Positions 46,897 through 57,049 of a stretch of 64,000 nucleotides of DNA are shown in pieces. The DNA lies in the NCBI GenBank assembly GCA_963800725.1, contig CAWDCE010000008.1:1-64000 (forward strand), given 5' to 3'. Source of the DNA: Bog-473 sp963800725 (lineage in GTDB: Bacteria > Actinomycetota > Acidimicrobiia > Acidimicrobiales > RAAP-2). Both the position numbers and the translations under genes were made by a program. Within the stretch, counting starts at the first letter, position 1, and each line of letters begins with the position of its first letter. Below the pieces are notes generated by a model. The model was not told the origin of the DNA and ran no database searches. It was given only the letters and a program-made list of their open reading frames with translations.

Positions 46897-47600
46897 TCAT
46901 TGAGTACCCAAGCGATCGGCGCGGCCTCGCTGACGTCGAGCAGTTCCGCCGGCGCAAAGAGCGTCACTGCGTGGCTCGAGCAGTCCGAGTCGCCACGGTG
47001 GTGTTGGGCAGTACGCAAGACCCGGGACTTTTGAACACGGCCGCAGTGGCGGACCTCGGTGCACAAGTCGTTCGCCGTCGCGGCGGGGGAGGCGTGGTCC
47101 TCTTGTTGCCCGGTGACCATTTGTGGTTCGACGCCTGGATCCCCCGCGATGACCCGCTGTGGCGGGACGACGTTTCGCATGCGGCGGTGTGGGCCGGAGA
47201 ATGGTGGCGAGATGCCCTCGAAACGGTCGGGATCACCGGTACCACGGTGCATCGGGGAGGAGCGGTCAGCGGCCCGCATCCATCGATCTGTTTTTCGGGG
47301 AGGGGTCCCGGTGAGGTCATCGCGCCCTCGGGCGCGAAGATCATGGGTCTCTCGCAGTGGCGCAGCCGCGAGGGTGCACTCTTCCATACCTGCGTCTACC
47401 ACCACTTCGACGCGGCATCGCTCGTCGATCTCATCGCCCTGGGTGACACCGATCGTGCCCAATGGCGCCAAGCACTCAATGCCACGGCGGTCGGGGTCGA
47501 GGACCTGGTGCGTGCCAAAGACTCCTTTGCGACGCTCACCGAGCGGCTGACGGCAACGTTCGCCAACTGGGCCGTTCCCCCCACGACCCCGTCTCACTGA
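46893..47600 (+). CDS. Lipoate/biotin-protein ligase-like protein (LplA family)
   Basis: About 235 residues from a TTG (46893) overlapping the HNH stop. Family motifs: VVRRRGGGGVVLLLPGDHLW then FDAWIP (RRxxGGxxV...PG), GAKIMGLSQWRSREGALFHT with the substrate-activating Lys (KxxGxxQ), and CVYHHFD. Attaches lipoate, octanoate or biotin to an acceptor lysine; the exact cofactor is not readable from sequence. GC-rich hairpins follow before the mraZ promoter. Confidence 0.78.
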   Translation: MIIEYPSDRRGLADVEQFRRRKERHCVARAVRVATVVLGSTQDPGLLNTAAVADLGAQVVRRRGGGGVVLLLPGDHLWFDAWIPRDDPLWRDDVSHAAVWAGEWWRDALETVGITGTTVHRGGAVSGPHPSICFSGRGPGEVIAPSGAKIMGLSQWRSREGALFHTCVYHHFDAASLVDLIALGDTDRAQWRQALNATAVGVEDLVRAKDSFATLTERLTATFANWAVPPTTPSH

Positions 47601-47754
47601 CCCCCGACCTCACCGGGGTCCGCCGCCGGTTCTGATGCGCCGGGTGTCTCTTTTGACGCGCCCACCTGCCCGGCGGTCCCTCACTTTTGGCTGCGCCAAT
47701 TCCGTGTCTGCTCCGGCCTTTGGGAGCTGACTGAGGTCAAAGGGACCGTAGTGG

Positions 47755-47783
47755 TTGATTAGTGGGGCTAAAGGGCGTAATGT
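47755..47783 (+). promoter_or_regulatory. Promoter of mraZ/dcw operon
   Basis: -35 TTGATT (47755-47760), 17-base spacer, -10 TAATGT (47778-47783). It overlaps the first three operator hexamers, so bound MraZ would block polymerase. Start site expected near 47790. Confidence 0.55.
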
Positions 47784-47817
47784 GGCGCGAAATGGAGGAG
47801 AAGGGCGTTCGCAGGCG
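47762..47817 (+). promoter_or_regulatory. MraZ operator: six hexamers at 10-bp spacing
   Basis: GTGGGG (47762), AGGGCG (47772), GTGGCG (47782), ATGGAG (47792), AGGGCG (47802) and CAGGCG (47812) begin exactly 10 bases apart, separated by 4-base spacers; G at positions 3/4 and 6 is constant. This matches the known MraZ box plan (short G-rich boxes on one face of the helix upstream of mraZ), here with more copies than the three or four usually reported. Confidence 0.7.
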
Positions 47818-47849
47818 TCGTTCCGGGAGCAACGTGGGAGATCAGGCCA

Positions 47850-48296
47850 GTGGCAGGCTTCGTGGGCAGGTACGAGCATTCGCTCGACACCAAGGGGAGG
47901 GTCATCCTGCCGGCCAAGTTCCACGCCGAATTCGAGCGAGGCGGCTATTTGGCCCAACACACCGAGGGATGCCTCGCCTTGTGGACCCCGTCGGAATTCG
48001 ACCGTCAGATGGTGGCGATGGTCGAGCGCGCTGAGTCCGGTCGGTCCAACCGCAACCGGGCCCGCGTGTGGGCCTCGAGTTCGCACGAGGTGGAGATCGA
48101 CCGTCAAGGGCGCATGGCGATACCGGCCCGGCTGAGGGCCTTTGCTTCCTTGGAGAACGAGGTCTTGGTGCACGGGGCCCTCGACCGGGTCGAGCTGTGG
48201 AATCCCTCGACCTGGGCCGAGAAGGTGCAACCGGAGGAATCGTGGCTCTTGGGCGACGAGGACGACGACACGGACGGAATGACCTCGTCGCAATGA
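47850..48296 (+). CDS. mraZ: Transcriptional regulator MraZ
   Basis: AbrB-fold DNA-binding repressor of the dcw operon, a ring-shaped oligomer. 148 residues from GTG 47850. Two tandem MraZ/SpoVT repeats: FVGRYEHSLDTKGRVILPAK and VEIDRQGRMAIPARLRAFAS, each with the DxKGR/DxQGR loop. An acidic tail (LLGDEDDDTDGMTSSQ). First gene of the division cluster, directly after its own operator. An ATG overlaps its stop (48293). Confidence 0.95.
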   Translation: MAGFVGRYEHSLDTKGRVILPAKFHAEFERGGYLAQHTEGCLALWTPSEFDRQMVAMVERAESGRSNRNRARVWASSSHEVEIDRQGRMAIPARLRAFASLENEVLVHGALDRVELWNPSTWAEKVQPEESWLLGDEDDDTDGMTSSQ

Positions 48297-48481
48297 GCGA
48301 CGACCGAGCGCGACAGAACCGAGGCCGACGACAGACCATGACACTGACCACACCAGCGGCTCAGGCCCGTTGGACCATGTGCAGCTCCTCGACGGGCGGG
48401 CAGGAAGATCACTCCACCCTCTTCCCCCTTGGACGATCGGAGATCACTCCGTCGCCCTTCGCCCTGATCGAGGGGCTGCAG

Positions 48482-49407
48482 ATGGCCCACTCATTTGCCC
48501 ACACTCCTGTCCTGAGCCGAGAAGTCGTGGCTCTTTTTGCCCCGGTGCCCGCCGGGGTGTTGGTCGACGCCACGGTCGGCGGGGGTGGGCATCAGCGCGG
48601 CGTTGCTCGAAGCAAGAGGCGACATCGAGATCATCGGCCTCGATCGAGACGAGATCGCTCTCGATGCGGCGCGCCAGCGCCTCGCACCGTTCGGATCTCG
48701 GGTGACGTTGCTCCATGCCACGTTCGCCCAGCTGAACGAGGTGACGAGCGGACCGCTGAGTGGAGTGTTGTTCGACCTCGGGGTCAGCTCGGCCCAGCTT
48801 GACGAGGCCGAGCGGGGATTCTCCTACCGCCTGGATGCGTCGCTCGATATGCGGATGGATCAATCAAGCGGACCGACGGCAGCCGAAATGGTCAACGAGC
48901 TTCCAGAAGCGACCTTGGCGCAGCTGTTCCGCGAGAACGGCGAGGGGCGGCTGGCCGGACGGATCGCCCACACGGTGGTCATGGCGCGGCCGCTGACCTC
49001 GACGGCGCAGTTGGCCGACGTGGTGTCGGCGCGCCGTCCCTGCGGCGGTGCAGCGGCGCGGGCACCCGGCCAAGCGGGTCTTCCAGGCTCTGCGTATTGA
49101 AGTCAACGACGAACTCGGCCAACTCGAGTCGGCCTTGCCCCAGGCACTCGAGCGTCTGGCGCTCGGCGGTCGCTCCGCGGTCATCAGCTACCACTCAGGC
49201 GAAGATCGCCTGACCAAGCGGGCTTTCGCCGATGCGGTTTCGGGGGGCTGCACCTGTCCGCCCAATCTCCCGTGTGTCTGTGGTGCCAGGGCGCTTCACG
49301 AGCTGGTCTTCCGCGGCTCGCACCAACCCGATGCCGAAGAACGGGAGCGCAATCCACGGGCCGAAAAGCGCACACTTCGCGCCATTGCGCGCATCGAGGC
49401 AGCCTGA
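48482..49407 (+). CDS. rsmH: 16S rRNA (cytosine-1402-N4)-methyltransferase RsmH, two frame breaks
   Basis: SAM-dependent methylation of C1402 in 16S rRNA. About 309 residues from MAHSFAHTPVLSREVVALFA (GAGGGG site). Motifs: LVDATVGGGGH-SAALLEA (SAM loop, break near 48588), LFDLGVSSAQLDEAERGFSY, LDMRMDQSS, then a break near 49032 (restored AVPAAVQRRGHPAKRVFQAL) and SYHSGEDRLTKRAF at the end. An ATG at 48293, overlapping the mraZ stop and in the same frame, would add a 63-residue extension and couple it to mraZ. Both breaks restore conserved sequence. Confidence 0.9.
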
Positions 49408-49885
49408 TGGCCCCGCCCTCGTCGTCGAATGCCGCCAAAGCCTCATTAACCCGCACCGCTCCTGGTACCGGCCGGGGCCCGACCCGCGGCCCCTCCCTTC
49501 GGGTCGTTCCCCCACGCCGGTCCAGGGCGCGGCGCAACCGTCTCTACAGCGTGGCGGCCGTGGTGATGGTGGTGTGCTCGCTGCTCCTGGTGGTCGTGGG
49601 CCAGGCGGTCCTTGCGAGCGGCCAGGTCCGTCTCACCGAAGTCGAGCAGAAGCTCTCCGTCGAACAGGGGCTCCACCGCCAAGCTGAACTCAAGGTGGCC
49701 GGACTCGAGACGCCGTCGCGCATCATCGGCACCGCGCTGGGCACGTTGTCAAGCTGGTGCAACCAAGCGGTGGGGTCCAACAACTTCCCTACGTCTCATT
49801 GACGACGCCGCTGCCGACGCCCAACGTCACGGCCGCCCCGGCCCCCGCCACTGCGGCCCCGACCACGTCGAGCAGCGGGCAATGA
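49407..49885 (+). CDS. ftsL: FtsL-like septum protein, one frame break
   Basis: Bitopic division protein by position and shape: basic N-terminus (PPRRSRARRNRLYSVAAVVM), one helix VVMVVCSLLLVVVGQAVLA, then a coiled coil (QVRLTEVEQKLSVEQGLHRQ) and LETPSRIIGTAL. The frame breaks near 49738; the restored end reads GHVVKLVQPSGGVQQLPYVS then a Pro/Thr/Ala tail to 49885. The ATG overlaps the rsmH stop and the stop overlaps the ftsI ATG. Sequence similarity in this family is low; the call rests on position and topology. Confidence 0.75.
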
Positions 49886-51905
49886 GCGTGACCACGCGAC
49901 ACACCGTTCGAGGCGCGCGCGCCGGCGAGTCCCGTCCGGCGACCGCCAAGCCAGGATCCGGCACCCGACCTCCCAAGCGTGCGCCTCGCCCGAGCACCTC
50001 GCGCACACCGGCCCGGCCGGCACGCACGGCGCCGCCTCGGCCCCAGCGGGCCACACCCGACCCGCGCCGACCGCGCAACCGCGAGAATCTGAAGCGCTCG
50101 AGTTCGTGGACGACCGTCGCGTTCCAGCGTCGCATCCGATTGATTCGTCTGGTCTTGGTGCTCGCCCTGTTCGCGGTCGTGGCGCGCATGATCGACATCC
50201 AAGTGGTGCGCTCGGGCTCGTATCAAGCGGCGGCCAACCAAGAATCCGCCACGACCGTGAACCTGCCGGCCCTGCGCGGCGGCATCTTCGACCGCTCCGG
50301 TGCGGCCCTCGCTCTGTCCCAGCCGACCGACGACGTTATCGCCGACGACTTCCAGGTCACGCACCCTTTGCGCTATGCCCAAGCACTCTCTCCACTCCTC
50401 GGCGTCCCCGTCGCCACCTTGTGGGCCGAATTGCAACGCCGCACCGGTTACGTCGTGTTGGCCAAACAGATCTCGCAGCAAAATGCCTCGAAGATCTCCA
50501 CCGACACGTTCCCAGGGATCACGCTCGTCGACGATTCAAAGCGCGTGGTTCCCAACGGGAATCTGGCCTCGCCGGTCATTGGCTTCACCAATGCAAGCGG
50601 CAAGGGTGCGGCCGGTCTCGAGTTCGGCGACAACTCGATGCTCGCAGGTAAATCTGGCAAGGCAACGCTGATCGAAGCCCCTTCGGGGGTGGCACTGCCG
50701 CAGTCCCCGGTCACCGATCGGGTCTCGAGCACCGCGGGTACCGGCCTTGAACTGACGTTGGACTCCCAACTCCAATATGAGTCTGAGCAGGCCTTGGCCA
50801 GTGCCATCGAGACATCCCAAGCCGTCAGCGGCACCGCCATTGTCGAAGACGTCAAGACCGGACAGATCCTCTCGATGGCGAGTTTGGTGTCCACCCACCC
50901 GAACGCGGCGCCGGCGAGCACCTCGCCCACGGCCAGCGGCGCCGTCATACCAATCGGACCGCACGACGCCGTCGACGAGGCATCAAGCAACTTGGCGGTG
51001 ACCCAGGTCTTCGAGCCAGGATCGGTCTTCAAACTCGTGACGTTCTCCGCCGCGCTCGCTGAGGGCTTGATCAATCCCAACTCCGTGTTCAGCGTGCCTG
51101 ACCAGATGGAGCTCGACGGGTCGAACTTCCATGATGCGGAGTCCCACCCGACCGAGTCGTTGACGGCCACCCAGATCCTGGCCCAGTCGTCGAACATTGG
51201 TACCGGCGAGATCGCACAGAGCGTCGGTGAGCAGCGCCTCTTGGACCAGGTCCGTAATCTGGGCTTCGGGCAGTACACCGGCCTCGGCTTCCCCGGCGAG
51301 TCGCCCGGCCTCTTGGCCACTTCGGCGCAGTGGGAGCCGACCGACTACGTGTCGCTGCCCATTGGCCAGGTCGATGCCGTCAACGCCCTGCAGATCCTCG
51401 ACGCCTACAACGCCGTGGCCAACGGCGGTGTCTTCGTCCAACCCAAGCTGGTCGAAGGCAAGGTGAATGCGAACGGCACCATCACCAAGACCGCGGCGTC
51501 GCCCACCCATCGGGCGTTCTCTCCGCCGTCGACGCGGAACTCATCTCCATGCTCGAGCAGGTGGTCCAGAGCGGGACGGGCACCAGCGCCAACGTGCCGG
51601 GCTACACCGTGGCCGGAAAGACCGGCACCGCCCAGATTCCGACCCAGGGCAAGGATTCTTACGTGAACGGCGCGTACATGGCGTCGTTTGTGGGCTTCGC
51701 CCCCACGGTGAATCCCACCTTGTCCATCATCGTGGTCCTCGATCGCCCCACGCCGATCTTTGGCGGGACCGTCGCCGCACCGGTCTTCTCGCAGATCATG
51801 AGCTACGCCCTACACCGCTATGACATCCCGACCACGGTCGGGGCCGCGACCAAACCCGCCGCACCGGCCCCCTCGGCCACCAGCCAAGCCCAGGACATCA
51901 CATGA
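49882..51905 (+). CDS. ftsI: Division penicillin-binding protein FtsI (PBP3), one frame break
   Basis: Transpeptidase that cross-links septal peptidoglycan. About 674 residues. A long basic Pro/Arg-rich cytoplasmic tail (about 80 residues), one transmembrane helix IRLIRLVLVLALFAVVARMI, a dimerisation domain beginning LRGGIFDRSGAALALS, and a transpeptidase domain with SxxK as EPGSVFKLV (Ser381), SxN as AQSSNIGTG and KTG as AGKTGTAQIP. The frame breaks near 51515 (restored VLSAVDAELISMLEQVVQSG). An Ala/Pro-rich C-terminal tail. Overlaps ftsL by 4 bases. Confidence 0.93.
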
Positions 51906-51975
51906 CCCGATACCATCAGCGCACCGGCAGCTTCGCGTGCGGAATCCCCGCATCTTCGGCGCCGTCGCCCAATCG

Positions 51976-53533
51976 ATGCGAACCGTGCAGATGAACCTCC
52001 TCTTCGACGACATCGACGTCATAGAGTCGGCGGGGGATCCAACCGCAGTTGACATCAGCGGCATCGCCCACGACTCTCGCCGCGTCGTCCCTGGAGATCT
52101 CTTTTGCTGCGTTCCTGGTCTGGTCGCGGACGGCCATGCCTATGCCGCCGAGGCGGTCGAACGCGGCGCGGTCGGGCTCTTGTGCGAGCACTTCATCCCC
52201 GAGCTGATGGGCCAATCCGTGGTCCAGACCCGGATCGCCCCGGGCACGGCGCGCCAGGTCATGGCCCAAGTGGCCGCAGCCTTCTACGGACATCCGGCGT
52301 CGTGAGTTGATGATGCTCGGGGTCACTGGCACCAACGGCAAGACCACCGTGACGCAGATCCTCGGCGATCTGTTGGAGGGAGCGGGACATCCAACCAATG
52401 TGATGGGCACCTTGTCGGGGGCGCGGACCACCCCAGAGGCGACCGAGGTGCAACGCGTGCTGGCGGGGATTCGGGATCGCCAGCGCGCCGACGGCCGTCG
52501 CCACGCTGTGGCGATGGAGGTTTCAAGCCACGCCCTCGTGCAGGCCCGGGTCGACGGAGTCCATTTCGACGTGGCGGTCTTTACCAACCTCAGCCACGAT
52601 CATCTCGATTATCACGCCTCCATGGAGGATTACTACCGGGCCAAGCGCATCTTGTTCACCCCCGAACACGCCCTGGTCGGCATCGTCAACGCGGACGACC
52701 CTTGGGGGCAGCGCCTCATGAAAGAGGCGCGCATCCCGGTCACCGCGGTGCGCATGCGCGACGCCACCGACGTCGAACTCCACCCCGCCATGTCCGCCTT
52801 CACCTGGCGTGGCCACCGGATCACGACCCCGCTGACCGGCGCCATCAATGTCGCCAACACGTTGCTTGCCGCCGAGGCCGCGGTGGCCCTCGGGCTCGAC
52901 GCGGCCACCGTCGCGCAAGCATTGGCCGGCATCAAGGCGGTCACTGGTCGCTTCGAGGTGTTGGCCGCCCCGCCCGCCGGGGGACGCGTTGGCCCCGACA
53001 GTCCGCCCTTTACGGTCATGGTCGACTATGCCCACACCCCAGCGGGGCTCGAGGTCGTGCTCGATGAGGCGCATCGCCTGACCACCGGGCACGGTCGGGT
53101 ACTCGTGGTCTTTGGCTGTGGCGGCGATCGGGACAAGGCCAAGCGACCCAAGATGGGTCAAGCGGCGGCCCGTGGCAGCGACGTGGCTGTCTTGACGTCG
53201 GACAATCCTCGTCACGAGGATCCACTCGACATCATCGCCGAGGTGCGGGCGGGCATCGACGACGACCCCGACGCGTCGGCCACGCTGATTGTCCAACCCG
53301 ATCGCCATCGGGCCATTCGTTTGGCGCTCAGCGAAGCCCAAGACGGCGATGTGGTGGTCATTGCCGGCAAAGGACATGAGACCTATCAAGACGTCGCCGG
53401 GCGCCGGATCCCCTTCAACGACGTGACCGAGGCCCGCCAGGCACTCGGGACCCGGTTCGCGTCGGACCCGTCGTCGTGGGTGCCAGTGAGCCCAAGCTTC
53501 GGCGCACCGGCTGCGCATGATGAGGACGACTAA
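51976..53533 (+). CDS. murE: UDP-MurNAc-tripeptide ligase MurE, one frame break
   Basis: Adds the third amino acid, here probably meso-diaminopimelate, to UDP-MurNAc-L-Ala-D-Glu. About 519 residues. N-terminal domain IAHDSRRVVPGDLFCCVPGL; break near 52303, then the ATP loop GVTGTNGKTTVTQ, SSHALVQARVDGVHFDVAVF, DHLDYHASMEDYY, FTVMVDYAHTPAGLEVVL, and TSDNPRHEDP. The DNPR motif is the known meso-DAP specificity marker. Start chosen at ATG 51976 (51991 also possible); neither has a good ribosome site. Only 3 bases separate it from mraY: murF, usually next, is absent. Confidence 0.93.
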
Positions 53534-53536
53534 CGC

Positions 53537-54577
53537 GTGCTTGGCCTCCTTGTCTCTGGGGGAGTAGCCCTATGGATCTCGATTTTGACCACCCCGGTGC
53601 TCATCCGGTACCTGCGCAGCCGAGAGATCGGTCAGCACATCCGAGAGGACGGCCCGGCCAGTCACAGCGTCAAGGCCGGTACCCCGACCATGGGGGGGCT
53701 GGCCATTGTCCTTGGGGTCGTGCTCGGATACGCGCTCGGGCATATAGGCACCGAGATTCGCTTTTCACGCACCGGTTACCTGGCCATCTTCGCCGTTGTG
53801 TCCTTCGCGGTCATTGGCTTCATGGACGACCAGATCAAGGTGCGCCACAAGCGCAGTCTGGGCCTGAACAAACGGGCCAAGTCCGCGGCCCAATTCGGAT
53901 TCGCGGCCATCTTCGCCGAGCTGGCGTTGCACTGGGCCCACACCTCCACCGCCCTCTCGTTCACCCGCTACGACGTCCCGGGCATCGACCTCGGACAAAT
54001 CGGCTGGGTCGTCTTCGCGGTCTTCGTCATGGTCGGGACGTCCAATGCGGTGAATCTGACCGATGGACTCGACGGCCTGGCCGCCGGTTCTTCGACGCTG
54101 TGCTTCGCGGTGCTCGCCATCATTGGGTACTGGATCTTCCGCCATGTGGCGATCTATCACGTCCTCCCCGCCTCGGCCATCGACCTGGCGCTGGTTGCCG
54201 TCGCCCTCGCGGGTGCGTGCATCGGGTTCTTATGGTGGAACGCGGCGCCGGCCAAGATCATCATGGGCGACACCGGATCGCTGGCCATTGGATCGGGACT
54301 GGCCGCTTTGTGCCTGCTCTTGAACGTCGATCTCTTGTTGCCCATCATCGGGGGGCTCTTTGTGATGGAGACCGTTTCGGTCATCGCCCAGGTGATCAGC
54401 TTTCGACTCTTCCACCGCCGGGTGCTGCGCATGGCGCCGATTCACCACCACTTCGAACTCAAAGGGTGGCCCGAGACCACCGTCATTGTGCGGTTCTGGG
54501 TGCTCGGGGGACTCTTCGTCGCTCTGGGCCTCGGCATTTTCTACGGGGATTTCTTGACCGTGGCGAAGTTCACATGA
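53537..54577 (+). CDS. mraY: Phospho-MurNAc-pentapeptide transferase MraY
   Basis: Makes lipid I by moving phospho-MurNAc-pentapeptide to undecaprenyl phosphate; integral membrane enzyme with about ten helices. 346 residues, GTG start, uninterrupted. Signatures: KAGTPTMGGLAIVLG, FMDDQIKVRHKRSLGLN, NAVNLTDGLDGLAAGSS, IIMGDTGSLAIGSG and MAPIHHHFELKGWPE. Followed by ftsW after 37 bases: murD, usually next, is absent. Confidence 0.96.
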   Translation: MLGLLVSGGVALWISILTTPVLIRYLRSREIGQHIREDGPASHSVKAGTPTMGGLAIVLGVVLGYALGHIGTEIRFSRTGYLAIFAVVSFAVIGFMDDQIKVRHKRSLGLNKRAKSAAQFGFAAIFAELALHWAHTSTALSFTRYDVPGIDLGQIGWVVFAVFVMVGTSNAVNLTDGLDGLAAGSSTLCFAVLAIIGYWIFRHVAIYHVLPASAIDLALVAVALAGACIGFLWWNAAPAKIIMGDTGSLAIGSGLAALCLLLNVDLLLPIIGGLFVMETVSVIAQVISFRLFHRRVLRMAPIHHHFELKGWPETTVIVRFWVLGGLFVALGLGIFYGDFLTVAKFT

Positions 54578-54614
54578 CGACATCGGCAGTCGACATGACC
54601 CAAAGGAGGGCACA

Positions 54615-55910
54615 GTGACCACGGCTCCCGCCACCTTGGCCGCCAGAGCAAAATCCACTGCGAAGTCGCCACCGACGCGGCGTCGACCCTCGAGTCCCGA
54701 CGCACCACGGCGTGCCGGGGTGGTGACGGCCATCAAGCTCATGCCGACCTCCACCTTGTTGTTGATCTCGGTGGCCTTGCTCTGCGTGATCGGCCTGGTC
54801 ATGGTGGGTTCGGCGTCATCGGTGATCTCGATTTCCCTCTATGGGACGCCGTGGGCCATTTTGGTGCGAGAGGCGATGTGGATGGCGTGTGGCGCCGTGG
54901 CGCTCTTCCTCACCATTCGCTTCGATTACACCAAGTTGCGGCGCATCAGCCCCCTCTTGCTGCTCGGCACCTTCGGTCTGCTCTGCTTGGTGCTGGTTCC
55001 GGGTCTCGGTCTCCACGTGCAGGGTTCGAGCCGTTGGATCGGTTTTGGTCAGCTGCGTCTCCAGCCGTCCGAACTCATGAAGCTTGCCCTCACGATCTTC
55101 GCCGCGGACTTCATCGCGAAACGACTGGACGAGGGGTCGCCGGACCGTCGGATCATGGGCCCGCTGCTCTTGGTCACCGGCGCCGCCGGGCTCTTGATCT
55201 TGGCCCAGCCCGATATGGGCACCGCGCTGGTCGTCGGCTGCATTGCCTTCACCATGCTCTTCGTGTCGGGGGTGCGCATTGGTCCGGTCATCAAGTTGAT
55301 GGCCGCCGTCGTCGCCTTGGCCGTCATCGTGGCGATCGCCTCGCCCTATCGGCGTGAACGCCTCTTGTCGTTCATCGACCCCTCGGCCCACGGCAGCGGT
55401 TCGGGCTACCAGGTGGTCCAGTCGCTCATCGGACTCGGCTCGGGCCATTTGATTGGATCCGGCCTCGGCAATGGTCAGCAGAAGTGGGGCTTTTTGCCCA
55501 ATGCCCACACCGACTTCATCTTCTCGGTGATCGGCGAGGAACTTGGGCTCGTCGGTGCCGTCTTTGTGCTGCTGCTCTTGGGCTGCTTCGTGTGGTTCGG
55601 CATTCGCGCGGCCACACGGGCGGCCGACCGCTTCGGGGGACTGCTGGCCATTGGTCTGGTGGCGTGGATCGCCAGCGAGGCGCTCATCAATGTCGGGGCG
55701 GTGATTGGGGTGTTGCCGGTGACGGGGATCCCCCTCCCGTTCATCTCCTTTGGGGGGTCGTCCCTCGTGATCACCATGGCGGCGGCGGGGATCTTGATCA
55801 ACATCGCGCGCCATGAAAAGACGCTCGGGTCGGCGCACCGCCTCATCTCCCTGCCGCGTCGCGGCAGCGAGCGCAAGTCGGTGACCTCGTCAAGCGGTCG
55901 GGGTCGGTGA
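54615..55910 (+). CDS. ftsW: SEDS glycosyltransferase FtsW
   Basis: Polymerises septal peptidoglycan glycan strands with FtsI. 431 residues from GTG 54615 behind AAAGGAGG, the strongest ribosome site in the cluster. About ten helices after a basic 40-residue tail. Motifs: GSSRWIGFGQLRLQPSELMK, LLILAQPDMGTALVV, SGYQVVQSLIGLGSGHLIGS, LPNAHTDFIFSVIGEELGL, GIPLPFISFGGSSL. Stop overlaps murG GTG. RodA is excluded by context. Confidence 0.94.
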   Translation: MTTAPATLAARAKSTAKSPPTRRRPSSPDAPRRAGVVTAIKLMPTSTLLLISVALLCVIGLVMVGSASSVISISLYGTPWAILVREAMWMACGAVALFLTIRFDYTKLRRISPLLLLGTFGLLCLVLVPGLGLHVQGSSRWIGFGQLRLQPSELMKLALTIFAADFIAKRLDEGSPDRRIMGPLLLVTGAAGLLILAQPDMGTALVVGCIAFTMLFVSGVRIGPVIKLMAAVVALAVIVAIASPYRRERLLSFIDPSAHGSGSGYQVVQSLIGLGSGHLIGSGLGNGQQKWGFLPNAHTDFIFSVIGEELGLVGAVFVLLLLGCFVWFGIRAATRAADRFGGLLAIGLVAWIASEALINVGAVIGVLPVTGIPLPFISFGGSSLVITMAAAGILINIARHEKTLGSAHRLISLPRRGSERKSVTSSSGRGR

Positions 55911-57049
55911 AGGGCCGGCGAAAGATTGTCATTGCCGGTGGGGGGACCGGCGGACACATCGTCCCCTCACTCGAAATCGCCCGGGCCCTGGTCAAAGCGG
56001 GCTATCCCGCCACCTCGATCGAACTGTTCGGGTCGCGTCGTGGGCAAGAGGCCACGTTGTGGCCGACGCTCGAGTTCCCCTTCATCTTGTTGTCGGGTCG
56101 GGGCATCCGTCGTTCACTTCGCCCCCGGGCGCTCATCGAAAATGTCGGCGCCATCGCCGGGCTGATCTGGGCGACCCTGCGCTCGGTCGTCTCTTTCGTC
56201 TCGGACCGGCCCCGCATCGCGGTGGTGGTCGGCGGCTATGCGGGTTTCTCGGCCGGCTTCGCCGCCGTGGTGACCAAGGTGCCACTCATTTTGGTCAACA
56301 CCGACGCCGTCCCCGGTGCGGTCAACGCCGCGCTCGGGCGATTCGCCACCGCCAGTGCGGTCGCGTTCAGCGGCACCGACCTGCCCCGCGCCACGGTCAC
56401 CGGCACGCCGGTGCGCCCCGAACTGAGCACGCTCGATCGCAGTGCAGCGGGCCGCCGAAGTGCCCGCCAGGCCCTCGGGCTTCCGCCCGCTCGCCTGACC
56501 ATCGCGGCCTTTGGCGGCTCGCTCGGTGCCCGGCGCATCAATGCCGCGGTGGCCGAGTTGGCCCAGCAGTGGCGCGAACGGGGGGAGGTCTCGATCTACC
56601 ACGTGGCGGGGCGGCGTGACTTCGCTCGCTATTCGGGCCACGCCACCGCTGACGCAGGGAGCACGGGGGAACCAGCCGGCCTCGACTACCAGGTGATTCC
56701 CTTCGAGGACCGCATGCCCGAGCTCTATTCGGCCGCCGACGTCGTGGTGTGCCGGGCTGGAGCGATGACGGTGGCCGAGCTGATGGTGGCGGGTGTCCCG
56801 GCCATCTTGGTGCCGCTGCCCGGTGCACCGCGTGATCATCAGACAAAGAACGCCTCGGTCCTCGCCGCGGCGGGGGCCGCCATCTTGGTTCCCGACGACC
56901 AATGCGACGGAGGCCGCCTCGCCGCCGAGATCGACCAGCTCTTGGGCGATCCCGACCGCCTCGAAGCCATGGGCGACGCCGCCCGCAATCTCGGTCGTCC
57001 GAGCGCAGCGACGAATGTGGCCGATATGGTCCGAGCCAATGCCCGCTGA
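55907..57049 (+). CDS. murG: UDP-GlcNAc transferase MurG
   Basis: Peripheral membrane GT28 enzyme making lipid II from lipid I. 380 residues from GTG overlapping the ftsW stop by 4 bases. Signatures: IVIAGGGTGGHIVPSLEIAR (first Gly-rich loop), VVVGGYAGFSAGFAAVV, FGGSLGARRINAAVAELAQQ (second loop), the donor site FEDRMPELYSAADVVVCRAG then AMTVAELMVAG, and LVPLPGAPRDHQTKNASVL. Uninterrupted. Confidence 0.95.
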   Translation: MKGRRKIVIAGGGTGGHIVPSLEIARALVKAGYPATSIELFGSRRGQEATLWPTLEFPFILLSGRGIRRSLRPRALIENVGAIAGLIWATLRSVVSFVSDRPRIAVVVGGYAGFSAGFAAVVTKVPLILVNTDAVPGAVNAALGRFATASAVAFSGTDLPRATVTGTPVRPELSTLDRSAAGRRSARQALGLPPARLTIAAFGGSLGARRINAAVAELAQQWRERGEVSIYHVAGRRDFARYSGHATADAGSTGEPAGLDYQVIPFEDRMPELYSAADVVVCRAGAMTVAELMVAGVPAILVPLPGAPRDHQTKNASVLAAAGAAILVPDDQCDGGRLAAEIDQLLGDPDRLEAMGDAARNLGRPSAATNVADMVRANAR

